Of a stretch of DNA of 64,000 bases, positions 44,758 through 56,562 are shown in pieces. The stretch is taken from the NCBI RefSeq assembly GCF_963169125.1, contig NC_084794.1:112754358-112818357 (forward strand), in the 5' to 3' direction. The position numbers and the translations under genes are program-made. The notes beneath the pieces are model-generated. The model did no database searches, was not told where the DNA came from, and saw only the letters and a program-made list of their open reading frames with translations. Numbering within the stretch: the stretch's first letter is position 1; every line of letters starts with the position of its first letter. This DNA comes from Humulus lupulus (Eukaryota; Streptophyta; Magnoliopsida; Rosales; Cannabaceae).

Positions 44758-46398
44758 ATGTCGCAGAGTTCTAAGAATCGATGGGGGTCAAAGCTCGCAA
44801 CCCCTTATTCTCCATCAACTCCCAATCCATAATCACCCTTCACTTGGAACCAGCACCTGATATGCGAGCACCAAGAAAGGTGCGAATAAGAAGACATTTG
44901 AGATCACTTTCGACGCCAGATTGACGAGGTTGAGTAGAGAAAGAGGAAAATACTCCGGGTCACATTTTACCCAGATCCGGATCCCGAGATCAGACATTTC
45001 CCGCTCGATCCTAAACTCAAAGTCACCATTGCCTTCAAACCTGGTGCCCTGTCATTCTCACTGATGGAAGATTATTCAAGACGCCCTTCAACCTCGTAAG
45101 TTGCTTCCATTCCTACCTCAAGAGAGGAATTCTTCAAAGCTGAGCATTATTGGAGCTTAGTCACATCCACAAGCCAGATATGCGATCTGCTAGCCTATCA
45201 TGGCCTGAGGCTTTCGAGCACTTTGATGTGTTAGCCTGCAACTTCGCCCCCAGAGATGGCAATCCCAACAGTAAAGTCAAGCTCACTGGATGGAGTCATG
45301 AGCACATGAGGGCAAGGGATCTGCTCCCTCTGAAGTCCTACTTCAAAGACTTTTTGGACTTCGTTGGAATTGCTCCCTTCCAACTCCATACCAACTCCTA
45401 CAAGGTCCTCTCGGCCTTTAAGTCATTATATCACGAGCTGAAGTGGGAAGGACCCTCACCTCGAGAGACTTATATCTCGTTTGCCTCAAGGGCAACCCCT
45501 CTCGAGCTTGGGGAGGAGATGGTTTTTATTACCTATCAAGCTATCCAAAGGAGAAGAAGCTTTTCAAGGACATGCCAAACCATCCTCCGAACTTTAAGGT
45601 TGCTTTCTTCTGGACGGATGGCCTCACTCCTTCCAAATTTTACTCCTTTCAGCGCAATCATAAGTACCCACAAACTTATTCCTTTTTCCTTCTCTAAATC
45701 ATAAGGTCTAGAATACTGATATGTAGTTGTCTCTATAGCCAATTACCACCGTCCCACCCCCTCTGAATCGATGATGGAGCATAAGGCAGCCCTGCTCCAA
45801 CTGCCTTATGGTCGGCGATCTCTGCCGTATCTTCTCCACGAAGATCGACTTTGAGCCTGCGACCACTTGGAGGAAGGCCAGTTGACTGATGACTCTTCCT
45901 ACCGCAAATATTTCCAGTGGGAACACATGCCCCTTCCTATCGACAAGCTTCCTCCCAGGAGGAGGTCTTTGAGCTCGCAGGCTCACCCCCCTGCAGCTCG
46001 CCGTCGGGACTGCCCAGCCTCGGGAAACGAAGCCCAAGATGAAGCTTCGCCGAACTTGGGTTGTGGAGGTAAAGTACTACTTAGCTCCAATATGTGGTCC
46101 CCCTCTTTACTTAAGCACAAGCCCGATACACTGATCCTCTTTCCCGATCCTAGGGACAACTTTTATGTTTGGTCTTGGGTAGATCATAGGGTGCGTAGGT
46201 TTGATAGCTGGTTAGGTTAGTTCCAATCCATGTATAGTCTGAACGAGGTCTGGGACGGGATCACCGTTCAATACGGGACCAAATTATATAGAGACCTCTC
46301 GAGGCTAACTCCTACGTATAGAGAAGGAACTCCCCCAGCATCCTCAGAAGATAGGGGAATTTCTTGGTCGCCAAGCTCAAGCTCCATAGAGAGTACCA
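44758..46398 (+). pseudogene. Tat-A antisense gene, Transposase_28-like N-terminal region
   Basis: Starts MSQSSKNRWGSKLATPYSPS at 44758. Recognisable pieces in broken frames: EEFFKAEHYWSLVTSTSQI, LLPLKSYFKDFLDFVGIAPF, QLHTNSYKVLSAFKSLYHEL (45330-45440), PNFKVAFFWTDGLTPSKFY (45590-45650) and FVDPRDNF-like/WSWVDHRVRRFDSWLG (46150-46220). These match the protein region annotated in plants as Transposase_28 (putative gypsy-type transposon), typical of antisense genes in Tat elements. Its role in the element is unknown. At least one frameshift (near 45470) and several stops break it. The donor that should end this exon (46399) reads TT where Tat-B has GT. Confidence 0.65.
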
Positions 46399-46479
46399 TT
46401 TAAGTTTCTTTTCTCCTTGGTCTTGCTTCTTTTAGTGGCTTAGGCTCGATTACTAAATTGTAACTTGTGTGTTTTGTAG

Positions 46480-46969
46480 ACGGCATGGACTCTAACCTGG
46501 ACAACGTACTCAACCGCCTCGCAGGAGCCAAGGGAAGTAAGCGCCCAAGGGCTTCTCAAAGAGGAGGGCACCCCTCCAAAGCCCTGAAGAAAACCGAGAT
46601 GACTCCTCCAGCCTCGGCTGTCCAAAATTTGAGCCTTATTTTCGACCCTATACCTGAGGTCAGGCTCTCTACTGAAGTGGAGTTGGCAGCGCCTGCAGAC
46701 CTCCTGCCTCCGAATCATCCCCCAAGCAACCTGCACTGACCCCCAGAATGCCAGCTCCTACTAAGGAATGTCTTCCCTCTATCTCGACCCACGTTCCCGA
46801 GTATGTGATTGATCCAGCCGTGGGGTCACATGGGATCAACTTGGGTTTGGACGTCTTATCCTGAGTCGGCCAAAGCCTAAGCAACCTTGGAGCTCCCTAA
46901 TTACAGTTCCTTACCTCCTGCCGTGACACAAACACCATCTTTGACAAGGGCAGCAAGCTCTTCACCTCA
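46480..46969 (+). pseudogene. Tat-A antisense gene, basic middle exon
   Basis: Follows an acceptor TGTTTTGTAG (ending 46479) and ends at a donor GTAAGT (46970). It begins MDSNLDNVLNRLAGAKGSKR with a Lys/Arg-rich stretch including RGGHPSKALKK, then a Pro-rich region. Tat-B has the same start (MDSDLDNVLNK) and KGGRPSK, an AT-hook-like core. An in-frame TGA at 46738 breaks the exon. DNA or nuclear association is an inference from the basic motif only. Confidence 0.6.
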
Positions 46970-47050
46970 GTAAGTCATTTTATTTTGGTAACGTTGCCCA
47001 TATATACTTATCTTGTATCTTTAATAACCCATTTTTGTTTATGTGTATAG

Positions 47051-47866
47051 GATTATTCCGCGTTTTTTCAACACAACTTCAAGTTGAACAACGAGGTTTT
47101 AGCGAGCCGAGCCTATGCTCAAGAGGCCAAGAACCTCCAGTTAAAGCTCGTAGATGAGGTCAATGTCACGGTGCTGAAGATGTCCAAGCTTGAAAAGAAG
47201 ATGGAGGCTGCCCTGGTATCAGCCCAAAGGGTGTCCGATCTCGAGTCTACAATGGTCATGACTTTGAAAGAAGTCAAGGCCAAGAACTCTGAGATCAAGG
47301 AGAAGGACTCCAAAATTAGAGAACTCCAAGAGCTTAATGACAAACTGGAGGAGGAAAAAAAGCCAACCTTTGATATAATCGAAGGTGAGAAGGACCGCTA
47401 TCTTAAGGAGTTCAAGATGAAAAAAGATCATGTCGTCGATATGGTGATGCATCATATCTGGTTCAACTACCCCGAGCTTGACACCAGTTTCTTGGACACC
47501 CTCGAGGCTGACTTTATTGAGAGATGGCAGGCTCGCCTCGATGAAGAAGACGCCAGAGCTGAGGTCGAGGAGACGGCTGGAGCCTCTGGAGCCACTGGAG
47601 GGGAGGAACCTACTTCGCGAGGGCGAGGTCATGGGTTCCGTCCCATTAATATCTTTTGTAATAATTATCTTAATTTATACATGCCTTTGGGCCGAAGACA
47701 AATCTCAGCTCAATTCAGAGCTATTTTTTATGTAGCAACATTAATCTTTTATGCAGACAATCTTCTGGCTCGAATTTTTTTTATGCATTTGATTTTACTT
47801 TCAGCTTTTTGTTTTAATAATATGCTTTACATTTCTAAGTCAAATATTTTGACCATGTTATATTAA
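47051..47866 (+). CDS. Tat-A antisense gene, coiled-coil C-terminal exon
   Basis: Begins after an acceptor GTGTATAG (intron 46970-47050, 81 bp). A continuous Leu/Lys/Glu heptad-rich region (EAKNLQLKLVDEVN to ELNDKLEEEKKPTF) forms a predicted coiled coil over about 100 residues. It is followed by a domain with MVMHHIWFNYPELDTSFL and an acidic tail (LDEEDARAEVEET). In Tat-B the matching frame stops soon after this tail; here that stop codon appears lost (CGA), so the frame runs into the former 3' untranslated region, up to 47866. The protein probably ended near 47620. Confidence 0.65.
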   Translation, partial: DYSAFFQHNFKLNNEVLASRAYAQEAKNLQLKLVDEVNVTVLKMSKLEKKMEAALVSAQRVSDLESTMVMTLKEVKAKNSEIKEKDSKIRELQELNDKLEEEKKPTFDIIEGEKDRYLKEFKMKKDHVVDMVMHHIWFNYPELDTSFLDTLEADFIERWQARLDEEDARAEVEETAGASGATGGEEPTSRGRGHGFRPINIFCNNYLNLYMPLGRRQISAQFRAIFYVATLIFYADNLLARIFFMHLILLSAFCFNNMLYISKSNILTMLY

Positions 47867-48630
47867 AAACTTTCTTTTATATTTATTTATCCATACAAAA
47901 ACATATATATTGGATTTATGCTTGAATTCCAATGCATTCATGCACAGTTTGTTCGAAATATCCATGTTCGACTTCGTCAATGTCAAGTTCGAACCTTACT
48001 TTCACCACGTACTCGAAAGTACTTAATTGGTATGTAATTTGAGTAGTTTAGTTATATCTTGCTTTTCTAGTCACTTTTTCTCATCCTGGAGTAGCTCCTC
48101 GAGGTTGTGAGGTCGAAACTTATTTTTGCAAAATTTTCCAGCCTCGGGATTGACTTAATTTGCAGTTAGTTTATTTTCTATTCCAACTGTCGTGCTTGTC
48201 AATTAGTTTTAGTAGGTTTGTTCCAAACTAATTTAGCTCGTGTTTGGTTTGTAATCCATCCACTTATAATTTTTTTCAATCTGGTTAAGTCCAGACAAGT
48301 TTTAGCTCGCGTGTTTGGTTATTATTCCATACACTTTGGGTTAAGTCCAGGCAATTTTAGCAAAATTTTCATGTCAGGTTAATGATCCAGACATTTTTAT
48401 TCTATGCTATTTATTTTTTCAAACTTATGGTATGATTGTATACCACTGATGCCCCCTTAATATCCTATGAGTGTGACCTTAGGTTATTGAATTAAGAGAG
48501 TTTGCAAAAAATACAACATTTAATCAAAAAGACAAATTTTTGAACAAAACTTAACATTTTATTACACAACTTGGTTACAACTAAAACATCATTTTCACAT
48601 TATTGATAATAAGGCTGTAGATGTTCGCCA
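47867..48630. other. Tat-A spacer between convergent antisense gene and pol
   Basis: No coding signal. It is the shared 3' region of the two opposed genes; Tat-B has a matching spacer at 61666-62574. Confidence 0.5.
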
Positions 48631-48639
48631 TTCCAAGCT

Positions 48640-49423
48640 CGCGAAACCAACTCTCCATTCAATCTTGCCAATTTATACACCCCAGGTCGGATGACATATT
48701 CGATCTGGTACGGTCCTTCCCAGTTAGGTCCGAGTACCCTGGCAGACGGGTCTCGTGTAGCTAAAAATATGCATCGTAGTACCAGGTCTCCTAATCTGAA
48801 TTTTCTATCTCGAACCCTTTTATTAAAGTACCTTGTAGCTCGTTGTTGGTATGCAACATTTTGAAGTTGAGCTTCATCTCGTCTTTCTTCAATGAGGTCT
48901 AGACTTTCTTCGAGCTGGGATTGATTCGAGGCCTAATTGTATGCATGACTCCGCATTGTAGGAATTTTGAATTCAATATGCAACATGGTCTCGCACTCAT
49001 ACGCTAGGGAGAAAGGAGTATGCCCCGTTGAAGTCCGAGTTGTGGTTCGATAAGCCCACAAAACCTGAGGTAACTCCTCGGGCCACCTTCCCTTAGCCTC
49101 TTCTAACCTTTTCATTATGGTTATTTTTAGGGTTTTGTTGATTGTTTCGACCTGGCCCTTTGACTGGGATGGGCGATGGAGGAGAAGTTTTTTCATAGAA
49201 ATGGGTAAACAGGTCACTGTCGAACTGGGTTCCCATATCGGCAGATGTTATTTTTTACCACAAAGTCTAAATTTTTTTTCAAAATAATAGTGGCCAGGGG
49301 TTCAACTTTGGTCCATTTCATGAAATAATCAATCGCGACCACAGCGCACCTTACTCCACCCTTGCCAGTTGGCAATGAGCCTATAAGGTTGATTCCCCAC
49401 ACTGCAAATGGCCATGCAAACAC
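48640..49423 (-). pseudogene. Tat-A integrase fused to the protease-RT linker
   Basis: The frame from 49423 reads DVFAWPFAVWGINLIGSLP, in which the first five residues belong to the linker before RT and the rest to the integrase core. In Tat-B these two segments are about 2.2 kb apart. The first catalytic Asp (WGID in the family) is Asn. The core continues VVAIDYFMKWTKVEPLAT, then after stops QVETINKTLKITIMKRLEEA and VLWAYRTTTRTSTGHTPF (48933-49217), and the C-terminal part to about 48640. A TAG (codon before Asp-Val) lies just upstream of the fusion. Confidence 0.8.
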
Positions 49424-49439
49424 ATCCTAGTTTTCTCTC

Positions 49440-50140
49440 AAGAAGCAAATTAATTGCTATCTTGCCTTTTCAGAAAGGTTCTTACCTGCCTTCACCACCT
49501 TTGTGACATCTACTGTATCGAGCTTAACCTCCTCGAGCTCTTCCAAAGGTTCGATATCGGCCCTCTCATCTACTCTGGGATCGATCTCCTCATCAATTTC
49601 AAAAAAAACTTTATTTATTTCTTGGATAACTAAAAGGGCTTGCGCACTTGTCTGACTTTTTTCTCTTATAGAAATGCTATAACACTCCCTTCCTGCGAGC
49701 TGGTCTCCCTTTGGCATCCCGATGCTACTAGAGGTCAGGAACTTGATGGAAAAATGCCTAACAGATGATACTGCCCCTAGACCAATCAGGGCGGGTCTCC
49801 CGAGCAGTACGTTTTAGGCCGATGGGAGGTCCATTACTATAAACTCCATCATCTTGGTTACTGAGACTAGATAGTCTCCCAAGGTTACGAGGAGTTCGAT
49901 GGATCCCATGCAGGCAATCCCTTCTCCTGAAAAACCGTACAACGTTGTTGCACATTCTTTCAAATCGCGAAGCGCGAGTCCCATCTTTTCTAAAGTGGCT
50001 TTGTAAAGGATATTCATCGAGCTCCCGTTATCAATCAGGACTCAGCGTACCCTCTTGTTTGGGAGCTGGAGTGTAATGACCAGGGGGTCATTATGAGGAA
50101 ATTGGACATGTGCTGTGTCCTCTTCGATAAATGTTATGGG
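49440..50140 (-). pseudogene. Tat-A protease
   Basis: LIDNGSSMNILYKATLEKMG (near 50030) is the retropepsin active site in the form usual for Tat (Asp-Asn-Gly). It is followed by LYGFSGEGIACMGSIELLV, LGDYLVSVTKMMEFIVMD and GRPALIGLG. An acidic linker with a repeated Glu/Leu pattern (EPLEELEEVKLDTVD) leads to the fusion point. Stops occur at about 50040 and 49815. Tat-B 57662-58540 aligns along its whole length. Confidence 0.82.
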
Positions 50141-50199
50141 TTGAGTCTCAACCCTCTATTGTTTTGGAGCTTGTGGCTTGGGTTCGTAAGGAGAACCGT

Positions 50200-51440
50200 C
50201 TCTGTTCTTGAGCTTATTTACGTATCTTTTCTGGGCAGTTCCTGCCCAAACCTGTGATATGAGGTCCCCCCGAGATGGTTACTACATCCTCCCCATCGAT
50301 CGAAGGGGGTCTTTCATCCTCTTGAGCTCGGGAGTTATTGTGTTGGATAGGTTATGCGGCTACTGCCCTCTGACTTGTTGATGCTTAATTGGGATTTTAG
50401 TTTCTGATGTATTAACCGAAATATCCCCTCGAGATCAAACCTTCAATCTCATCCTTTAATTGCCGACACTCGCCGGTTGTGTGTCCAATGTCTCTATTGA
50501 ATCTACAGTATTTATTTGAGTCATGTTTCGCCTTCTGACTCCTCATGGGGTTAGGTCATCTAAACGGGACCTAGTTTTCATTAGCCAGGTAAATATTCTC
50601 CCAAGACTCATTGAGCTCAATATACACCTTGTATACAGAGAAGTATTTATCCCCTTTCTTCTCTTTACCTCCATCAGCCTTGGGGTTATTCCCTACGTTC
50701 TTCTTCCTTTTAAAAGGGTTATTCCCAGAGGGTTTTGAAGTTTACGGGGTCGCTAAGGTCGAGGCCGAGTTCACATTTGTCGTTGTAGTTATGGGCGGAG
50801 AGGTTAGGTTCAGTGCTAACCTCACCTCTTCTACATTGACAAATCTCTGGGCCTTCCAATTGAACTCAGTTAGTGACTTGATAGGTTTCCTTTGTAAATC
50901 TTTTCCAAGGGAACTTCCTGGAGAAATACCTGCTCTAACAGCCATCAGGTGGCCGCTATCGTCGACATTCTGAGCTCGGGCCACTTCTAGGTTAAACCTC
51001 GTGAGGTAACTTTTTAATGACTCATCTTGTTGTTGTCAGACATTGGTTAAGGCAGAGGCCTCGGGCCTGATGCCAATCATTGCTCTAAATTTCTTCTTAA
51101 AGTATCTAGCTATTTGATCCCAGGACGAGATCGAATGTCCTTTAAATTTCTCAAACCAATTTTTTGTTGGTCCTGTTAGTGTGGCTAGGAACAACATACA
51201 TCTGAGCTCGTAGCCAACATTGCTGGCTCGCATGATGATGTTGAAGGTACTCAGATGACTATACGGGTCTGAGTTTCCATCAAATGGCGGGACATCGGGT
51301 ATTCTGAATCCCTGAGGAAACGGAGTACTGGAGATATGCGGGGCAAAAGGCTCGAGCTCCTTATTGGATTCTTTAGCCTTGTCCATGTTAAGTTCGTCTT
51401 GCAGAAGCCTGGATGCTCTTTCTAACTAGTCAATCCTTTC
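50200..51440 (-). pseudogene. Tat-A gag
   Basis: Retrotrans_gag domain from 51386: FAPHISSTPFPQGFRIPDVP, YELRCMLFLATLTGPTKNWF, SISSWDQIARYFKKKF and RPEASALTNV, then one stop, SLKSYLTRFNLEVARAQNVD and AVRAGISPGSSLGKDL. A knuckle-like YCRFNRDIGHTTGEC lies near 50470-50515 (one His is Asn compared with Tat-B). Spans to the protease with further stops. Confidence 0.82.
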
Positions 51441-52608
51441 CTGGAATAAATCCATTGGGGGTCGAGCTTGGACCTAAGAGGGTTGGTTATTGTTAATAAA
51501 AACTCTAGATCCCTGTCTTGGTATAGGGTTATATGCTGGTTGTTTATGACCATTTAGATGGTCACGCAGATCAGGGATTATCTCGCCCTCGGTTATGGTT
51601 TAGATGATCCTGTAGATCAAGGTGATTCCCTCGATTCCCTATATGCCTTGGTTCAGTGTTATAAATGCTTACGGACTGAGTGTAGTCTGAGCTTTCGCTA
51701 CGTAACTTATAGCCCTCTCTGTAGGCATGGCTCGATGATTAAGAGGTGGGTCCCCTGCTGGCCTTCTTGTTCCAGCAGTTTGTGATCTTGAAATTTGGCT
51801 TCCTGAAGGTTGAGGAGCTCTGTAACCTCTGGCAGCTTCCCTTTCGTCCCCATGTCTAGGCCTGGCCTATTGGTTTCCATCTCGACTGCCGCAACGAGAT
51901 GGCCTCCATGCAGGTCGTGGGACCTCTTGGACTGGTGAGGGGTTCCTAATTGGTGATGGAAAATGCCTTATGGGTGACAGTGGCTGTCTCCCATTGTCGG
52001 GCCTAGATGGCCTAGAATTCGCCCAGATAAGCTCCGGGTTGTCTCTTGTCGTATAAGGATTCGGGTTCCAAGCCACTGGAGGGGCTCAGTTATTATCCGT
52101 TCCTATAGGCATTCATGCAGTCGGGTTGACAGTGGCCTCAACCCGGGTACTCCTCAAGGGCCTTGGCTGATTCGGTTGTGATGCTTGTTCTGTCCTCCTT
52201 GTGGCCGTGCTCCCACGGGAGGATCCCCTAGGCCTCCGGGAAGGTGCCTGGGCGTCAGCTGCCTGTCTGGCTGATTCTTCATTGCGTTTTGTCACCTCTG
52301 CCAACTATTTTTGCAATTGATGATTTTCAAGTTCCACGACAGGAACATACCTTTCAGGGTAATAGTATAAATCCTCATCAGGCCTAGTAGCAGGCGGCCC
52401 TTGAGAATTGGATGAATCACTCCTCTCCTCAGGGTCCAAGTCTACCATAGGCTACTTTCTAGGTCGTTGGGGATATTCCTCAGTACGAGGAGTTTCTTCT
52501 TCAGGTATCTGGGGCAATGGTCGCCCACCAATATTGGGGTTGTTTGCAATGACCATTGATGATTCAAGAGGTTTTCTGACTAAACAGGCTCACGTCTTGT
52601 TTAATAGC
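51441..52608 (-). pseudogene. Tat-A N-terminal gag extension / 5' coding region
   Basis: Broken frames rich in Pro, Arg and Ser (RRPRGSSRGSTATRRTEQAS near 52220; PSPIRHFPSPIRNPSPVQ near 51950). Tat-B has the corresponding text at 55650-56040. A long disordered N-terminal extension before gag is common in Tat elements; I recognise no domain. Confidence 0.55.
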
Positions 52609-52628
52609 TCTCAACGATAGCACAAAAC
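52609..52628 (-). other. Tat-A primer-binding site
   Basis: The minus strand after the LTR reads GTTTTGTGCTATCGTTGAGA; Tat-B has GTTTGGTTCTTTCATTGAGA. The shared pattern supports a primer site, but I did not match it to a particular tRNA. Confidence 0.55.
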
Positions 52629-53452
52629 TGTTGACATCATTTTTCGTCAACTTAGAAATGAAGAGCAATTAAATAAAATACCAAAAGAGACAAACAATAA
52701 AACACACGATTTTTACGTGGTTCAGCAGTTAAAATCTGCCTAGTCCACGAGTCGGTATTATTCACTTTATGGAATTCTCTCAAAGCTTTCTGGAAGCAAT
52801 TTTACAGAGTCTTCCCCATACAAATTTCTCCGAGCCCACAAATAAATTGTTCCACGCTATTTATAGAGTGGTTTACAAAATATCTCCCCTTACATTTCAC
52901 GGAGTTATGATACAAATTAATTAATAATAAATGTAATTAAATGCGTATAGTTACTATGTACGCGTATAAATCCCATGATATTAGGGATTTAATAACAGAT
53001 TACAGCCAGTCCCTTAAATATAGGAATTCTACAATAATAAATATGTTCACACTTGGCTATCGACCTCGAATATTCAAATGCCTTCAAGATCAACAATCAT
53101 CACGAGCTTTCTAGCTCGCTTTGCCTCGGTCTTAACAAGTAACTTTGTCGAGACCATCTTCTCCGAGCTCACAATGCCCCGAGCTCGAACTGTCTTGTCT
53201 GATGGTAACAAATGAACCAGGAGATTTATACAAGTGTTGAACCTTCGTCATTGTAGCTTTGAGCTCGACTTGTATCCTCGGAACACTTCCGAGCTCACCA
53301 ATTCCGACGTCGTCATTTTAATACTCAGTGAGACTGTCCATGACATTTCTCATTAATGTTGATTATATGACAAATCTTCTTATTTCGAGCTTGCACCTTA
53401 CGTGCCAGACTTTCGAGATCAAAATTTCCATTCTCAAAATTTGGGTGTATCA
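52629..53452 (-). repeat. Tat-A 5' LTR
   Basis: 824 bp, uninterrupted; plus-strand ends TGTTGACAT and GGGTGTATCA. It contains repeated GAGCTCG/CGAGCTC words in 53100-53300, as in the other Tat LTRs. Confidence 0.9.
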
Positions 53453-53457
53453 CATAT

Positions 53458-54523
53458 ACATATTTTCTTAAGCACCATATAAGAATTAATAATGAAAAAA
53501 AATCTTCTGCTTCTTTATTAAAAATTATGGAAATTATTTACATTTTATTGCATATGATTGATCATGTCAAAACAATTCGATTAATGAACTTCAGGTTCAC
53601 TATACTTTGTATTTCACTAAAATTTTCAGCATATACATAACCCCTATAAGTCTCATTTTTTTATACTAGAGAACGAAACAACTTCAATATCCTTCAAAAC
53701 ATATAATAGCATTGACTCTTCAGGAATCAGAAGTCTCCATTCAATTTTTGTAATATATTATGTTCAGCAACATTGTATTTCACAATTTTCTCTATCCGGT
53801 GGTGTGCTTCACTTAAAAAAACAATTGTTTTTCAAACATAAATAACTTCATCATTCATTCAAGTTAACACACAATGATAATAAACATATTTGTTATAGCC
53901 AAATAGATATAATCATAATATGAATATATCACTCTTTTTTTTTTCTCATTTCTTTCACACAAGTGGTCATGTTTATTAATGAAAAAAATCATTCCTCATT
54001 CTTATGACTTGATATTATATATATTTAAATATACGATCGGTACATATTATAAATAATTTTTTGCCACATTTAAAATCATATTGAAATTGTACAACTGGTA
54101 CATAAAATATATATAACTTTTGCTAGCAATTGTGTTAAGGTTTCATGAAGAACATTTTCAAATAATATTTGTGACTTTATAACACTTTAAGGAATGTAAT
54201 TATTAATTACATTTTGATCAATGACAAAGTTCAATATAATACTAATAATTTAGACATTCATTTATAGAAATGTGTAATGAATTACTGACATAAGTAGTGA
54301 CTATATATTTTTCATAACACTAATAATTATTTGAATATCATTCACTTCAAGGAAAAACATTGAAAATGTCTTACTTGCTTTTGGAAAAAAAATATTGCAT
54401 ACATGATAACATGACTAACAAATATAATACCAATACTCTTTAAAATAAAATTTGTTTTCTATCATTCTCTTCAAGAATGACATTTACATGTATAACAAAA
54501 TTATTATACATGTTAACTTCTTT
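53458..54523. other. AT-rich flank between the two Tat elements
   Basis: No genes recognised; continues the sequence left of 38475 before the Tat-A insertion. Confidence 0.45.
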
Positions 54524-54528
54524 ATTGT

Positions 54529-55302
54529 TGTTACACCCAAATTTCGAGGATGAATAAATGAGCCTCTAAATGTAGGATTGTAAAGTGTAAGCTCGAAAAT
54601 AGCAAGGAGTGGCTGAACACTTGTATAAATAGGTGATTCTTGATATGTTGTTGTTGGCGATCGAACACAAGTTGAAAGGTTCGAGCTTAAGTTTCAAGCT
54701 CGAAAGAAAGAGTCTTCTTCGAAGCGTGTGGGTATTATTCAAGCCTTAATTCCAAGCTCGAAGGAGTTAGTGTCTAAAGACTGAGTTTGAAGAAAACACG
54801 CGGTGAGGAGGAGGCTGACTGAAATAAGGAGCTCGAAGTCTTGGTCGACCTCGAAGGCGCGTTAACCTTGCATTCGAGATCAGCAACACGATTTGCGCAT
54901 TACAGTTATTAGGAAATCTCTATTCCTTAGGGATTCATTGTTATTAGATATTAAATGCCAATTATCTTGGTATATTATGTAATTAATGTATATATTTACA
55001 TTTATTTCAAATTTAAATAATTGATTGTAACTTCCATGAATCAGTGGAAAATATTCACCTAACCAGGCCAATAAATAGCCTGATATTTTTTATTTGTATT
55101 CATGCACAAATTGGTACTAAGAATAATCTATTGAATTGCTCTGAGAAAGCTTTGAGAGAGTATTACGAATCAATAATATTGACTCGTGGACTAGGCAGAT
55201 TTTAACTACTGAACAACGTAAAAATTCTATTGTTCTTTTCTTCTTTTCTAAAATTCTGTTTAGTGCTCTTCAAATATAAGTTGACGAAAAGCGGCGTCAT
55301 CA
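54529..55302 (+). repeat. Tat-B 5' LTR
   Basis: 774 bp from TGTTACACCCAAATTTCGAG to GCGGCGTCATCA. Related to the Tat-A LTR in reverse (both have the CACCCAAATTT start and the GACTCGTGGACTAGGCAGATTT block) but clearly diverged. Its right boundary is set by the primer site. Confidence 0.82.
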
Positions 55303-55322
55303 GTTTGGTTCTTTCATTGAGA
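55303..55322 (+). other. Tat-B primer-binding site
   Basis: GTTTGGTTCTTTCATTGAGA immediately after the LTR, paralleling Tat-A. Confidence 0.55.
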
Positions 55323-55368
55323 GGACTAAGAAAATCTTTGGATTGTTTAATCAGAAACCTCTTGCATT

Positions 55369-56540
55369 GCTAATGACCGCTGCGAACAACCAAAGAGCTG
55401 GTGGCAACCATTGCCCCAGATACTTGAGGAACAAACTCCTCAAACGGAGAATTATCCCCAGAGGCCTAGGAAACAACCAATGACAAACCACGGCCCAGAC
55501 GAGGGGAGTGCATCATCTGACTCCAGGGGGCCACCTACTCCTAGGCCCGACGAGGACCTCTATTATAATTCTTAAAGGTACATTCCCATTGTGGAACTAG
55601 AGAATTTCCAACTGCGTCAAAAATTGGAAAAATCCATAAGGTGCAATTGAAGAATTGGCTAGGCATGCCATCGAGTTCCAGGCGCCACCCCGGAGGCCCA
55701 GAGGGCGTTACCATGGGAGCACGACTGCCAGGAAGGCTGAACAAGGGGCCCAACAGACCCAGCCAAGGTCCAGGGAAAACATTGGCGACGATCACCTTGG
55801 AAGGAGTACTCAAGAAAATATTGCTGGCAATCCGATGGTGGAGGTAACTGTAAGGTCAAGGAATAACCAAGCTCCCCTAGCAGCTCGGAGCACTAACCCT
55901 GAATCTGTCAAGAATAACCTAGAATTAGTCCGGGCCAATTCTGGACCTTCCAAGCCCAACAATGGAAGGCTTCCACCATCGCCCATAAGGCATCCACCGT
56001 CTCCTATAAGATACCCCTCACCACTTTGAGAGGCACCCCAACTAGCTCCTAATAGAAACCGGGCAGGGGAACACACCCCACAAAGGCTATCTCAAAGTGG
56101 CAGCCGAGACAGGAACCGTCGAACTAGACCCGGACACGGGAGCGAGTAAGAGGCAGCCCAAGGACATAGAGCCACCCAACCAGCAGGAAGCCACATGTCG
56201 AGATCATAAACAACTAGAAAAGAGGGTCGGTGGAAGATCCACCTCACAACCATCGAGCCTCTCTACCAGAACGAAACATTAGTTTTATGAGTGGGATCTT
56301 AGACCTCAATAGGTCTGTAAGTGTATATAATACCAAACCCACGAATACTGGGAATTATGGCAATAATCCTAATCTTTGAGATCATCTTAACCAAAACTGG
56401 GGGCAAGCCAATTCCTTGAACACTGATTTACGTGAAGATTTGAACAGCTGAAAGGAACTTATGCAGCAAGAATATGGGAACCAGTATAACCCTATACCGA
56501 GACAGGGAGCTAGAGCTTTTACAAACAATAACTAGCTGCC
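55369..56540 (+). pseudogene. Tat-B N-terminal gag extension
   Basis: Broken frames rich in Pro/Arg/Ser: IEFQAPPRRPRGRYHGSTTA (near 55670) and PPSPIRHPPSPIRYPSP (near 55980). A start of translation could be the ATG near 55373 (MTAANNQRA), but early stops follow. No known domain. Confidence 0.5.
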
Positions 56541-56562
56541 CCAAGCACAAGCTCAGCCTCTA

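Larger units (their letters stand above)
38480..53452 (-). mobile_element. Tat-A: Ty3/gypsy (Tat lineage) with antisense gene and internal deletion
   Basis: LTRs 38480-41490 (3', interrupted) and 52629-53452 (5', 824 bp) flanked by CATAT at 38475-38479 and 53453-53457. The minus strand carries an N-terminal gag extension, gag, protease and integrase. The plus strand between pol and the 3' LTR carries a spliced antisense gene. RT and both RNase H domains are missing through a deletion fusing the protease-RT linker to integrase near 49412. Two solo LTRs sit inside (38895-41078 and 41903-44131). Confidence 0.9.

Noticed and set aside
50611..50973. 120-codon plus-strand frame
   Set aside because: Antisense of the Tat-A gag, which has recognisable domains.
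52100..52620. Pro/Arg-rich frame as an independent host gene
   Set aside because: It matches the same region of Tat-B (55650-56040) and lies between LTR and gag, so it is part of the element.
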